Positions 1 to 8,757 are shown, counted from the first letter of the stretch. The stretch is DNA of 64,000 nucleotides from Candidatus Dormiibacterota bacterium (GCA_036495095.1 DASXNK010000031.1:1-64000); one strand, 5' to 3'. A program made the numbers and translations. Notes: generated by a model not told the origin, from the sequence alone.

Positions 1-30
1 GAGGCCCCAGTTCGAATCTGGGCGCCCCGA
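1..30 (+). tRNA. tRNA 3' end, probably tRNA-Pro (partial)
   Basis: The first 30 bases hold a T arm (CCCAG stem, TTCGAAT loop, CTGGG stem at 6-22), then a 7-nt acceptor strand CGCCCCG and discriminator A at 30. The inferred 5' acceptor strand would be CGGGGCG, typical of tRNA-Pro. The anticodon lies outside the window, so the identity is an inference. CCA is not encoded. Confidence 0.75.
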
Positions 31-59
31 CTTCAACTTTCCGTGTGCGGGGTGCCCGC

Positions 60-83
60 TGTAGCAACCCATGTAGTAACCCA
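60..83. repeat. Two-copy 12-bp direct repeat next to the tRNA
   Basis: TGTAGCAACCCA (60-71) is followed at once by TGTAGTAACCCA (72-83), one mismatch, 30 bp after the tRNA end. Positions 31-291 hold no convincing gene. A repeat beside a tRNA could be an integration scar, but no integrase is present. Confidence 0.4.
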
Positions 84-291
84 GCCCGAGCGAGGCTACG
101 TTCACAGAGAGGGGGAACGCAAAGAACCCGACCCTCTCCAAGTGGGCCGGGCTCTTGTGCGGAGTGACTACTCGACAGCCGCAGGAGTGGTCGGCGCACT
201 CCCCCGCGCCCGCCGCCGAGAGCGGCCGGGGCCGTTTTCACGCACGGTGGCTATGGGACGTGTAGCTCTCCCGTGCTCTTGCCGACTTGGT

Positions 292-657
292 CTAGGCTAC
301 CGCCGTCTTGGCGACAACCTGAGCGTTCGTTCTGGCGTTAGCTGCCGCCAGGGCGTTCAGGTGACGGTTGACGTGCGGCACGGCCGCGAACCACATCGCC
401 GACCAGAAGAAGGCGCGCGGCACCGACAGTGGCTTGTTATTCATCGTGCCCAGCGTGGCGATCTCGGCGTTACGAACGATGCCGTAGAACCGCCACAACA
501 CCACGAGGTTGTAGATGGGAATGAACAGCCGCCACCAATCCTGCTCAGGCGTTTCGATGCCAGCGCTGCGCAGCCACTCGCAGACATAGGAGTGCCAGAA
601 GTACCAGTAGATCCCCGCGGTGAAGAGCACCTTGACCTTGGCGCCGGACCAACGCAT
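292..657 (-). CDS. Small membrane protein, DUF4234-like
   Basis: A 121-residue protein with aromatic-rich hydrophobic stretches near residues 9-28, 41-60 and 82-95 and a basic, Ala-rich tail. The pattern (a GIYWYFW segment, a WWRLFIPIYN segment, then a third hydrophobic segment) resembles DUF4234-type membrane proteins; I assign this from pattern only. The reading frame is open far upstream into a TPR-coding region, but the ATG at 657 has a strong GGAGG seven to eight bases upstream and matches the start of the hydrophobic domain, so I take it as a separate gene. It may still be expressed as a fusion with the TPR part. Function unknown. Confidence 0.65.
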   Translation of the reverse strand: MRWSGAKVKVLFTAGIYWYFWHSYVCEWLRSAGIETPEQDWWRLFIPIYNLVVLWRFYGIVRNAEIATLGTMNNKPLSVPRAFFWSAMWFAAVPHVNRHLNALAAANARTNAQVVAKTAVA

Positions 658-1626
658 AGACGTTTCCTCCGTGCAACGAGGTGAGCTGTCACCTCTCATT
701 CTGTCAGCGTATTGATTCTGGTCTTCAGGTTCGGGATTGGCATCGAGTCGTGTCATGGCCGTGCGCATGTCGTGGTCCCGCGTGACGACTCCGTCGCAAG
801 GTACGGCCCTGACCGACTGGGGCGCTGCCGCAGCGGCAATGCCATCAGGCTGAATCTCGGTGGGTTTGATCGAACCCCAGGAGTGGTGCTGGGACCCGAA
901 GAGGGCATCGCAATCCATGGTCTGTCGTCGATCAGAGGTTCGCAACTCGATCGTCCGTGCGCGCTCGAAGCAGTGCTCGGCTGCATAGCGATCGCCCGTG
1001 TCCCAGAGGATGTGCGCCAGGTGGCGGAGATCGGCGACGACGATGGGGTGCTCGTGTCCGTAGGCTCCTGCGTCGATTGCCAGCGCGCGATGACAGGTGA
1101 TCCGCGCCTCAGCGAGTGCGCCGGCGTCCTGGAGGACACGGCTGAGGTGGCGAAGGTCAGCCGCTACGGTCGGGTGCCCGGCTCCGTGACACTGTTCATC
1201 AACGGCCGCGGCACGTTGGAGGAGCTCGACTGCGAGGGTCCGATCACCGAGGTGGCTGAGCACCCGGCCGAGGAGCTGGAGGTCGGCTGCTACATCGGCG
1301 TGAACGGGCCCGTGGGTTGCCTCATGCAGAGCCAGGGCTCGCTCCAGGAGTTCCCGGGCTTCGGCGAGCATCCCAAGGTCATGCAGAACGCAGCCGAGGT
1401 CGCGGAGGGCGATTCCCGTCTCTGCATGGTCCGAGCCATGGCGGGCGACCGCTTCGGTGAGCGCGCGCTCCATACGTGCGCGTGCGCCGCCGAGATCGTC
1501 GGCATCGTGCAGGAGCCACCGGCCGGAGTCGCCGGCCGCAAGTTGGGGGCGTTCGTAGCGTTCGATGCGCTCAGCGTGGAGAGGACGTGCGACAGCGGCC
1601 TGTCGTACCGCTCGGGCTGAGGGTGT
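658..1626 (-). pseudogene. TPR-repeat protein, probably degraded; paralogue of 26413-26961
   Basis: This frame encodes about four TPR-type helical hairpins of the kinesin-light-chain kind, with a period near 42 residues and recurring LGCVLHD, ERALA and AHILWDTGDRYAAE segments. It matches the gene at 26413-26961 along its length but carries one extra repeat. Homology to that paralogue (RPLHAERIE... PQL... DSGR) runs upstream of the only ATG (1473) to about 1593 and then reaches a TGA at 1627-1629 with no ATG, GTG or TTG in between. At the other end the paralogue stops after the last repeat (about 945), but here the frame runs on through unrelated sequence into the gene starting at 657. A lost start and a lost stop suggest decay; a shorter functional protein starting at 1473 is the alternative. 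Confidence 0.5.
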
Positions 1627-1695
1627 TCAGCTCGGCGCCTGAGCAGCCTCCCGCCAGGCACGCCGCCTCCCGAGTGCGGTCCAGAGACCGGGCCG

Positions 1696-2535
1696 TCAGC
1701 CGGGCGTGTGGAGCAGGTGCCGCAGCAGATCGGCCGTCAGGCGAACCAGCGACAGCTCGGCGATGCCGCTGGCCGAGCGTGTTGCCTGAGCAGCGAACGT
1801 GTGGCCGTCCTGGGTACGTGCCGCGCCCGTGCCGTTGGTCCAGCGGATCGAGTTGAGCCGTGCCGTCACGTCGGCCAGCGGCTCGCCCGGTACCTGTGGA
1901 GGCGGCGGCCGCACCCCCGCCCGGATCGAGGAGGACGGAAGGCTCGGCCGGTCGTGTCCTGGAAGACGCGCGGCGAGGAAGCCCCGCTCGTGGTAGAGGA
2001 GCCAGCTCTTCGCGCGCACGGGAAGGGAGTCAGCCGAGGAGAGCACAGGGCTCTCGTCCGGAGCGAGCCCCGGCACACTCCAGAGCGCCGTGCGTGCCCT
2101 CGCCCTCAGGCCTCCATCCGCACCGTGCACGAGCATGACGGCGGCCACGAGCGCCGGCTCGAGCGAGCCGGCCCACCGGAGAGTGCCCTGGTGCCACCAT
2201 CGCGGTTCGATTGCCTCCACCGGGATGGAGTGCGTCTCATGGGCCTCCACGACGGTGGTCTCAGAGAGAGCCCGAGCGCAGTGACCACCGGTGGCGATCG
2301 TGCCCGTCGCCAGGACGATGGCGTGATCTGAGAGGTTCGTCACGACGATCCGATCCGCGAGCGGCGGGTCATGCTCCGTGGGCACCGCCTCCTGAGCTGG
2401 GTGCCCGATTCGGAGCTCGTCGTTTGCGGCGGGATGGATGGGGACCACCGTCAGACCGAAGCGGTCGAGATGGGCGCCCCCCGATCGCAGGCGTCCGAGC
2501 AGTGCTGGGATCAGGGCGGCGACGTCGTGGTGCAT
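1696..2535 (-). CDS. ARPP-1-like domain protein
   Basis: A 279-residue soluble protein. Residues about 60-115 (VTNLSDHAIVLATG..., then a run ending in IPVEAIEPRWW) follow the pattern of the ARPP-1 domain, named from association with ADP-ribosylglycohydrolase and rhodanese-phosphatase genes: an asparagine-centred strand, a central Gly-rich turn and an IPV-x-x-E-x-RW motif. The biochemical role of this domain is unknown. The gene lies 64 bp downstream of the WYL regulator on the same strand, so the two may be co-transcribed. The ATG at 2535 is the first in frame; no clear ribosome binding site was seen. Assignment is from motif recall and is moderately secure. Confidence 0.55.
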   Translation of the reverse strand: MHHDVAALIPALLGRLRSGGAHLDRFGLTVVPIHPAANDELRIGHPAQEAVPTEHDPPLADRIVVTNLSDHAIVLATGTIATGGHCARALSETTVVEAHETHSIPVEAIEPRWWHQGTLRWAGSLEPALVAAVMLVHGADGGLRARARTALWSVPGLAPDESPVLSSADSLPVRAKSWLLYHERGFLAARLPGHDRPSLPSSSIRAGVRPPPPQVPGEPLADVTARLNSIRWTNGTGAARTQDGHTFAAQATRSASGIAELSLVRLTADLLRHLLHTPG

Positions 2536-2599
2536 TGTTGGGCTGGCTCGGAGCGTGTCGTGGCTGCGTGGGCGTCACCCTGCCTCAGCCAGGCGACAG

Positions 2600-3580
2600 C
2601 TATCTGTCGCCGCGGTACCGCTCCGCGGCCCGGTGGACGGCCTCGGACACGTGCGCCCGGAGCGACGGCGGCTCGAGCACCTCGACGAGATCTCCCCAGC
2701 CCAGCACCCAAGGCCGCATCTCCACCTCGCTGGACACCGTGAGGCGCATCTCGACACCGCCTCCGTCGAGCTCGGTGAGACGTGCGCTCGGATGCCAGAC
2801 GGTCTGCTTCACCCGCCGGGCGGCCCGCGGCTCGAATCGCAGGACGACCTCCTCCTCGCCATCGCCGCGCCAGATTCCCCAGGAGCCGGCAAGGTGGGCG
2901 TCCACGTCGAAGTCCTCGGGCACCTCGAAGCGGTGCGCGAGCAGCCGAGCTGAGGCGATCCGGTCGAGGCGGAAGGAGCGGACCTCCTTCGACTTCTCGT
3001 CGTAGGCGAGGACGTAGATGGTGCGCCCCTCGGGACGCGGCTCCAGGAAGTAGGGATGGATCGCCCGGCGCGTGGCCTTGCCCTCGGCGTCTTCGTACTC
3101 GATCTCGGCGACCCGTGACTGGACGAAGGCCTCGACGACGGTGCGCTCCACCTGTTGCCGCGTTGGGTTGGGCGGCCGCGCCTCGATGGCCACGATGGTC
3201 GACTCCAGGTAGCGGACCACCAGGGGGAGGCGGAGCGCGGTTGCCAACTGGGCGAGCGCTCCCACCAGCGCGGGGTCCTGGTTGGGGCGCATCTGGTGGA
3301 GCAGCCGAACCGCCAGGAGCAGGGCTGCTGCCTGGTGCTGGTCGAGCTGCATCGCCGGTAGGCGGGTGCGGTCACCGACGCGGAAGCGACCGCTCTCCTC
3401 CTCGATGTCGATTCCCGCGCTGTCCCGGAGGGTGGCGAGGTAGCGCTGGACGGAGCGGACCGTCACCTCGAGTTCTTCAGCGAGCTGGGCGGTCGTGAGC
3501 CCGGTGCGCGTCTCGCAGAGGCGCTGATACAGCTGGAAGACGCGGATGAACTTCTCGCCCGGCTCGTAGGTGCTTGGCAT
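2600..3580 (-). CDS. WYL-domain transcriptional regulator
   Basis: A 326-residue regulator with an N-terminal DeoR/HTH_11-type winged helix (about residues 10-60), a WYL sensor domain (about 140-210, with the IYVLAYDE strand and RSFRLDRI) and a C-terminal WCX-type domain. WYL proteins are ligand- or nucleic-acid-responsive regulators of DNA damage, metabolism or defence genes. The ATG at 3580 sits just before the DNA-binding domain; a GTG at 3643 would add 21 low-complexity residues. No defence genes lie beside it. The downstream ARPP-1-like gene is the most likely operon partner. The target is unknown. Confidence 0.85.
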   Translation of the reverse strand: MPSTYEPGEKFIRVFQLYQRLCETRTGLTTAQLAEELEVTVRSVQRYLATLRDSAGIDIEEESGRFRVGDRTRLPAMQLDQHQAAALLLAVRLLHQMRPNQDPALVGALAQLATALRLPLVVRYLESTIVAIEARPPNPTRQQVERTVVEAFVQSRVAEIEYEDAEGKATRRAIHPYFLEPRPEGRTIYVLAYDEKSKEVRSFRLDRIASARLLAHRFEVPEDFDVDAHLAGSWGIWRGDGEEEVVLRFEPRAARRVKQTVWHPSARLTELDGGGVEMRLTVSSEVEMRPWVLGWGDLVEVLEPPSLRAHVSEAVHRAAERYRGDR

Positions 3581-3673
3581 CCGCGGAGGGTACTGCGCTT
3601 CGGCGGCGGTCGTGCTCGACGCCACCTCCGCACCGTGGACCACTGGTCAGGAGCCGAGCCGTCGGCTCGGTGC

Positions 3674-4399
3674 TCAGACGAGCACGGCGCCACCGTCGAC
3701 GAGGATCGAGGTGCCCGTGGCCATCGGCTGCTCCATCGCGTAGAGGTAAGCGAGCGCGACGTCGGAGGGTTCACCCACGCGGCCGACGGGTAGGGTGGCG
3801 GCGAGGCCGTCGTACAGTGCCTGTTCGTCGTCGCCGGACATGCCGGCCCAGAGCGGGCTGCGGGTGACGCCGGGTGCGACCAGGTTGACCCGAAGGGGTG
3901 CGAGTTCGAGGGCGAGCTGCCGGGTGAGTGCCTCCATGGCGCCGCACACGCTCGCTGCGAGCGCCCAGCCTGGGCCGGGGCGCTGGCCGGCGTTGCCGCC
4001 GGTGAGCACGATGGAGCCGCGCTCACGCACGGCGCCGGCGACGGTGACCGCGCGGACGACGCCGAGCGCGCCGAAGTAGCGCGTCTCCCAGAGGCTCCGG
4101 GCGATCTCCGGGGTGAGGTCAGGCAGCATGGTGAGGTGGAGGGGTTCGCCGGCGGTGTACACCAGGTGGTCGATCGGTCCGGCGTGCTCGACGAGCCGCG
4201 CGATCGAGCCGGTGTCGGCGAGATCGACCGTGGCCCCCTCCGCGCGCTTGGGCAGGGTGCCGAGCGCGCGGTCGACGCTTGCAGGATTGCGGGATGCGAC
4301 GATCGGCGTCGCCCCGCGCTCGGCGGCGGCCTGGGCGACTGCGAGGCCGAGCCCGGAGGTGCCGCCGACCAGGAGGATGCGGGCTCCGTCGAGTGTCAC
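3674..4399 (-). CDS. SDR-family protein lacking the usual YxxxK pair
   Basis: A 241-residue Rossmann protein of the short-chain dehydrogenase/reductase superfamily. The nucleotide-binding GGTSGLG motif is near residue 11, and the C-terminal VNLVAPGV and LVDGG motifs are intact. The segment that normally reads YxxSK aligns with LAASVCGAMEAL, so both the catalytic tyrosine and lysine are missing. The protein may bind a nucleotide without the normal hydride-transfer chemistry, or use other residues. The GTG at 4399 starts directly at the first beta strand; a longer start at 4477 would add an unlikely Arg-rich leader. It is divergent from the FAD oxidoreductase at 4585 and could share its promoter region. 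Confidence 0.8.
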   Translation of the reverse strand: MTLDGARILLVGGTSGLGLAVAQAAAERGATPIVASRNPASVDRALGTLPKRAEGATVDLADTGSIARLVEHAGPIDHLVYTAGEPLHLTMLPDLTPEIARSLWETRYFGALGVVRAVTVAGAVRERGSIVLTGGNAGQRPGPGWALAASVCGAMEALTRQLALELAPLRVNLVAPGVTRSPLWAGMSGDDEQALYDGLAATLPVGRVGEPSDVALAYLYAMEQPMATGTSILVDGGAVLV

Positions 4400-4584
4400 T
4401 GGTCGAACCCTTCGTGAGTGGATGCGGTTCGATCTTCGCCCGTGAGCCCACGCCCCGTCCAATACCCTTCGTGGCACCCTGACCCGAACTCGACTCCGGC
4501 GAGAGAAAGGGGGGACTTCCGAGTCGACCGTTCAGTCTGTACCATTGCCCCTAATCGGCTGATCGGAGCCGTGTGAGGGCCAAC

Positions 4585-6063
4585 ATGAGCGCTGCGACGA
4601 AGGTCACCAACCGAGAGACGGAAGCGGTTGACGTGGTGGTCGTCGGCGCCCGATGCGCCGGATCCGCCGCCGCCATCGCCCTCGCCAAGGCGGGACGGCG
4701 GGTGGTGGCGCTCGACCGCGCCACCTTCCCGTCCGACACCCTGTCGACCCACGTCATCTTCCCGTCCGGCATCGCCCAGCTGGCCCGGCTGGGCGCGCTG
4801 GAGCGCGTGCTCGCCTCGGGCGTGCCGAAGTGCCGGCGGATCATGCTGAGCGCCGCCGGCGTCGATGTGGTCGAGCGCTATCGCGCCGTCGAGGGCATCG
4901 ACTACGCGATGTGCATGCCCAGGCCGGCGCTCGACCTGGCCCTGGTGTCGACGGCGCGAGGCTTCGGCGCGGAGGTCCGCGAGCACTCCGGTGTCACCGG
5001 GGTGCTCTGGGAGGGCGATCGTGCCGCCGGGGTGCGCTATCGCGCCGAGGACGGAGCCACCCGGGAGATCCGGGCGCCCCTGGTGATCGGCGCAGACGGC
5101 CGCCGGTCGACGGTCGCCTCGCTGGTCGGCGCCGAGGAGCCGTACCGCGGCTCCCGGAATGGCCGGGGTCTGGCGTTCTGGTACATGGACGACCCCAAGG
5201 CGGGCACGCCCTGGCGCGACGTCCTCGTCCAGTGGCGGATCGGAGAGGTGTTCGGGATGGTCTTCCCCACCCCCGACGACCGCATGCTGGTGCTCTTCAT
5301 GGGCCCGGCGGAGGACATCCCGCGATTCCAGAAGGACGCCAGGGGCATGTGGGAGCAGATGCTCCGGCAGCACCGGCGCCTGGCCGACCGGGTGGAGGGG
5401 GCGGGCAACCCCACCAAGCTTCGCGCCACCGCCGACACCTCCTCGTACTTCCGGGCATCGAGCGGGCCGGGGTGGGCGCTGGTGGGCGACGCAGGCCACT
5501 TCAAGGACCCGATCATCGCTCAGGGCATCGGCGACGCGCTGCTCTACGGACGCCTGGTCGGCGAGTGCGCCGGACGCACCCTCGACGACCCCCGCGCGCT
5601 CGACCGCGCGCTGCTGGAGTGGGAGGCGCAGCGCGACCGTGACTGCCTGCCGGCGTACCATTGGGCGAACAACGAGACCCGGGTCGAGCCACTCTCCCGC
5701 CTGACGGTCGAGGCGTTCCGCAGCTTCGCCGCGGCGCCGGATCAGCGGAACATCTCTGACATGTTCTCCCGCGTGCGCAGGCCGGAGACGGTCATCAGCT
5801 TCCCTCGCATGGCACTCTGGCTGGCCCGAGCTCTGATGCGGCCCGGAGCACCGCGGCGCAGCCTCGTCCGCGAGGGAGTCCGCGAGACCCGTATCCATTT
5901 CGACGTCGTCTACGAGGGATGGAGGCGGGAGTTCCGCTCGCGCCGGGTCGCTGCCTCGGACCATCCCGGTTGGAGACGTGTCCCCGCCCCCGCCGCCGCA
6001 CGCCCCACCCCCGCAGCGGCCGTGCGCACCCCCTCCGAAACCCCAGAGGAGGCACTGGTATGA
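4585..6063 (+). CDS. FAD-dependent oxidoreductase (PHBH/geranylgeranyl-reductase-like)
   Basis: A 492-residue flavoprotein. An N-terminal FAD Rossmann motif (VVVVGARCAGSAAAIAL) is near residues 17-35, an RPALD segment is near 110, and a second FAD motif (ALVGDAGHFKDP) is near 300, as in group A flavin monooxygenases, halogenases and geranylgeranyl reductases. The substrate cannot be read from sequence. The C-terminal 35 residues are Pro/Ala-rich. The ATG at 4585 follows a GAGGG; a GTG at 4573 is possible. The stop overlaps the start of the nitrilase gene (ATGA), so the two are translationally coupled and probably act on one compound. Confidence 0.82.
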   Translation: MSAATKVTNRETEAVDVVVVGARCAGSAAAIALAKAGRRVVALDRATFPSDTLSTHVIFPSGIAQLARLGALERVLASGVPKCRRIMLSAAGVDVVERYRAVEGIDYAMCMPRPALDLALVSTARGFGAEVREHSGVTGVLWEGDRAAGVRYRAEDGATREIRAPLVIGADGRRSTVASLVGAEEPYRGSRNGRGLAFWYMDDPKAGTPWRDVLVQWRIGEVFGMVFPTPDDRMLVLFMGPAEDIPRFQKDARGMWEQMLRQHRRLADRVEGAGNPTKLRATADTSSYFRASSGPGWALVGDAGHFKDPIIAQGIGDALLYGRLVGECAGRTLDDPRALDRALLEWEAQRDRDCLPAYHWANNETRVEPLSRLTVEAFRSFAAAPDQRNISDMFSRVRRPETVISFPRMALWLARALMRPGAPRRSLVREGVRETRIHFDVVYEGWRREFRSRRVAASDHPGWRRVPAPAAARPTPAAAVRTPSETPEEALV

Positions 6064-7130
6064 CCGTCTCCCGCGCACCCGAGCGCTCCCTCCGCATCGC
6101 CGTCATCCAACTCGCCGTCCGGTTGGGCGAGGTCGAGCGCAACCTGCGTCACGTCGAGGACCTCGTCGGTCAGGCGGCGCGGGAGCACCATCCCGACGTC
6201 ATCCTCCTTCCCGAGAGCATGACCACGCCGAACGTGTACTCGCCGGTGATGCGGGAGGTCGCGAGGCCCGTCGACGGCGAGCCCTACCAGCTGCTGCGCC
6301 GCCTCGCTCGCGAGTACGGATGCTTTGTGGGTGGCGGCTTCCTGGCGGTGCGCGGGGGCGATGCCAAGGGCACCTACGTGCTCGCCGAGCCCGACGGCTC
6401 CACCCACCTCCACGACAAGGACCAGCCCAGCGACTGGGAGAACAACTACTACATCGGTGGCACCGATGACGGGTTCTGCTCCACCTCCCTGGGGCCGGTC
6501 GGGTTGGCCAACGGCTACGAGTGGTGCCGCAGCCGGACGGCCTCGCGATTGCGCGGAAGCGTCAACCTTCTGCTCGGCGGCTCGTGCTTCCCCACCTTCC
6601 CCTCCTGGCGGGTGACCGCGCCCTGGTTCATGGGGCGTGAGCAGTACTGGATCACCGCACTGTGCCGGGAGATGGTCGGCCGGATGGCGCGCTGCGTCGG
6701 CACGGCCGCCGCCGTGGCCGCGCACGTCGGGGACGTCACCTTCCCCACGCCCATCATGCCGCTGATTCCGTGGCCGACGAGGATGGTCGGTGAGTCACAG
6801 ATCGTCGAGCGCGACGGGCACATCCTGCAGCGCATGGCCTACGAGGACGGTGAGGGGTTTGTGGCTGCGGACGTCCGGGTCGCCGAGCCCGAGCCACTGG
6901 ACCCGGTGTCGCCCGCCTTCTGGATGGCCCCGATGCCCTTCGGGCAGCACGCGGCCTGGCAGGCCCTCAACCTCCAGGGGCGCATCAACTACCGCCGTGC
7001 CAAGCGTGCGCGGAAGTTCCCGTGGCAGGCGTGGCCCAGCAGCGACCTGTTCGCGTATCAGCCACCGGAACCCGGCGCCGGCAAGGAGCCTGCGCCTCTG
7101 ATGGACCTCCGTACTCGGGGAGTCGGATAA
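6060..7130 (+). CDS. Carbon-nitrogen hydrolase (nitrilase superfamily)
   Basis: A 356-residue protein of the CN-hydrolase fold. Glu in LLPES (about 48), Lys in LHDKDQ (about 122) and Cys in GYEWCRSR (about 160) fit the Glu-Lys-Cys triad that cleaves nitrile or amide C-N bonds. The region before the cysteine (GLANGYEWC) departs from the more common CYD-type elbow of amidases, so the substrate is open. It is coupled by ATGA to the upstream FAD oxidoreductase; together they could oxidise and then hydrolyse a nitrogen-containing aromatic or amide. The PdxH gene is convergent 23 bp away. Confidence 0.82.
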   Translation: MTVSRAPERSLRIAVIQLAVRLGEVERNLRHVEDLVGQAAREHHPDVILLPESMTTPNVYSPVMREVARPVDGEPYQLLRRLAREYGCFVGGGFLAVRGGDAKGTYVLAEPDGSTHLHDKDQPSDWENNYYIGGTDDGFCSTSLGPVGLANGYEWCRSRTASRLRGSVNLLLGGSCFPTFPSWRVTAPWFMGREQYWITALCREMVGRMARCVGTAAAVAAHVGDVTFPTPIMPLIPWPTRMVGESQIVERDGHILQRMAYEDGEGFVAADVRVAEPEPLDPVSPAFWMAPMPFGQHAAWQALNLQGRINYRRAKRARKFPWQAWPSSDLFAYQPPEPGAGKEPAPLMDLRTRGVG

Positions 7131-7153
7131 GCGGCCCGCGCCCCGCCGGGTGT

Positions 7154-7792
7154 TCAGGGCTGGAGGCGCGACCGCATCCACGAGCCCCGCTCGCTCCGGT
7201 ACAGGAGCCGGTCGTGCAGCCTTCCGCTGCGGCCCTGCCAGAACTCGACCTCAGCGGCGACCACGCGGTAGCCGCCCCAGTGCGGCGGCTTCGGCACCTC
7301 AACGCCGGCGAAGCGCTCGCCGACTCGCTGCACCTGCTCCTCGAGCGCCTCGCGCGAGACCAGCGAGCGGCTCTGCCGCGAGGCCCACGCTCCGACCTGC
7401 GCTTCGCGCGGCCTGGTGGCGAAGTAGGCCGCCGCGGTGGTGTCGTCGAGGCGCTCCACCCCGCCGCGAACGCGAACCTGCCGCCAGGTCTCGTACCACC
7501 AGAACGTGAGGGCCGCGTGAGGCGTCTGGCCGAGCTGCTCCGCCTTCGCACTCTCGACGTTGGTGAAGAAGGTGAAGCCGCGGTCGTCGATGGCGTTGAG
7601 AAGGACCATGCGCACGTCCGGCATCCCGTCGGCGCCGACGGTCGCCAGCGCCATGGCGTTGGGCTCCTTCGCGCCAGCGCCGATCGCGTCTGCCATCCAG
7701 ACACGGAACTGGTCGAGCGGGTCGGCGGCGAATCCTCCGACGTCGAAGTCAGTACGTCTGGGGTCGGGGTCGGAGGCCGTCACGCCGGTCAT
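7154..7792 (-). CDS. pdxH: Pyridoxamine/pyridoxine 5'-phosphate oxidase
   Basis: A 212-residue FMN enzyme oxidising pyridoxamine or pyridoxine 5'-phosphate to pyridoxal 5'-phosphate. It shows the family pattern: NAMALATV, the RMVLLN strand, SAKAEQL, TFWW, RQVRVRG, SRSLVS and the C-terminal FWQGRSGRLHDR substrate/FMN motif. The length matches the usual 210-220 residues. The ATG at 7792 gives a normal N-terminus; an ATG at 7831 would add 13 residues. No ribosome binding site is obvious at either. It stands alone, convergent with the nitrilase gene. Confidence 0.92.
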   Translation of the reverse strand: MTGVTASDPDPRRTDFDVGGFAADPLDQFRVWMADAIGAGAKEPNAMALATVGADGMPDVRMVLLNAIDDRGFTFFTNVESAKAEQLGQTPHAALTFWWYETWRQVRVRGGVERLDDTTAAAYFATRPREAQVGAWASRQSRSLVSREALEEQVQRVGERFAGVEVPKPPHWGGYRVVAAEVEFWQGRSGRLHDRLLYRSERGSWMRSRLQP

Positions 7793-7878
7793 CGGAGTGG
7801 AGCCCAGCACCTGTTCATGTGCGATCCTCATGCGTCGGCATCGTCCACCCAAAGTACATGCTGGCCTCCGTCGGGGTC

Positions 7879-8757
7879 TCACGCCGCTGCCAGGAGGTCT
7901 CCGCGCTGGGCGATGAGCACGGCCCGGAGCGTCACCGGCGGATGTCCGGTCAGGCGCTCGAAGGCCGGGTCGACCACGTCGAAGTACCCCCGGCGGGCGG
8001 CGCGCCCGAACGCGATGACGGGCTGGATGAACGACAGGGGCGTGCCGATGGAGCCGAGGACCCAGGTGAGCACCGCGTCGCCGAGCTGGACGACCGTCAA
8101 CGGCTGTCCGCTCACCTCGGCGTAGAGGTCGGCCAGGTCGCGTGCGGACAGGGCCTCGGACCCGGTGATCTCGTAGGTCCTGCCGGCGTGGCCGTCGGTC
8201 GTGAGGGTGATCGCGGCCGCCTCGGCGCAGTCTTGGCGCGAGATGAAGGCGATGCGCCCGTCGCCGAGGTTCGTGACCAGCCGGTGGTTCCTGACCGCCA
8301 CCGCGGCGGGTGCGAGCTGCAGCTCGGCGAAGCTTCCGAACCGCAGCACCGTCCAGGACAGCCCGCTGCGGTGGAGGATCGCCTCGGTCTGGCCCGCCTC
8401 CCGGGCGATGGCGCCGATCGGATTCCTGGCTTCGGGTTTGACGTGTGACGTGAACACCACGTGGCCGACCCCGGCCGCCGCGGCGGCGTCGAGGGCCGCA
8501 CCATGCTGGCGTGCCCGACCACCGAGGGCATCGGTGCTGATCAGGAGCATCCGGTGGCCGCCGGCGAAGGCGTCGCGCAGCGAGGCCGGGCGGTCGAAGT
8601 CGCCGTGGCGGACCTCGGCACCGCGGGCGCTGAACTCGCGCAGGGCCTCGGGACGGCGAGTGACCAGGATGAGCTGCTCCGGCGGGATGCGCTCCAGCAG
8701 CTGTTCGGCGACCAGGCGGCCGATGTGGCCCGCCGCTCCTGTGACGATGACTCTCAT
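7879..8757 (-). CDS. NmrA-like / NAD(P)H-binding atypical SDR
   Basis: A 292-residue atypical short-chain dehydrogenase. The N-terminal TGAAGHIGRLVAEQLL motif binds NAD(P), and the VVFTSHVKPEA and LRFGSFAEL segments are as in NmrA/QorB-type proteins (NAD(P)H:quinone oxidoreductase 2 or redox sensors). Residues 190-230 carry the YEITGSEALSARDLA substrate lobe typical of this group. ATG at 8757 with GGAG seven bases upstream. It is divergent from the hydrolase gene at 8945. It may reduce quinones or sense the NADP state; sequence does not decide. Confidence 0.85.
   Translation of the reverse strand: MRVIVTGAAGHIGRLVAEQLLERIPPEQLILVTRRPEALREFSARGAEVRHGDFDRPASLRDAFAGGHRMLLISTDALGGRARQHGAALDAAAAAGVGHVVFTSHVKPEARNPIGAIAREAGQTEAILHRSGLSWTVLRFGSFAELQLAPAAVAVRNHRLVTNLGDGRIAFISRQDCAEAAAITLTTDGHAGRTYEITGSEALSARDLADLYAEVSGQPLTVVQLGDAVLTWVLGSIGTPLSFIQPVIAFGRAARRGYFDVVDPAFERLTGHPPVTLRAVLIAQRGDLLAAA

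Noticed and set aside
43-684. Plus-strand frame of 213 residues at the left edge
   Set aside because: Antisense to the DUF4234-like gene, no ribosome binding site, Arg/Pro-rich, no recognisable motif.
4396-6078. 560-residue minus-strand frame
   Set aside because: Antisense to the FAD oxidoreductase; Ala/Gly/Arg-rich without motifs.
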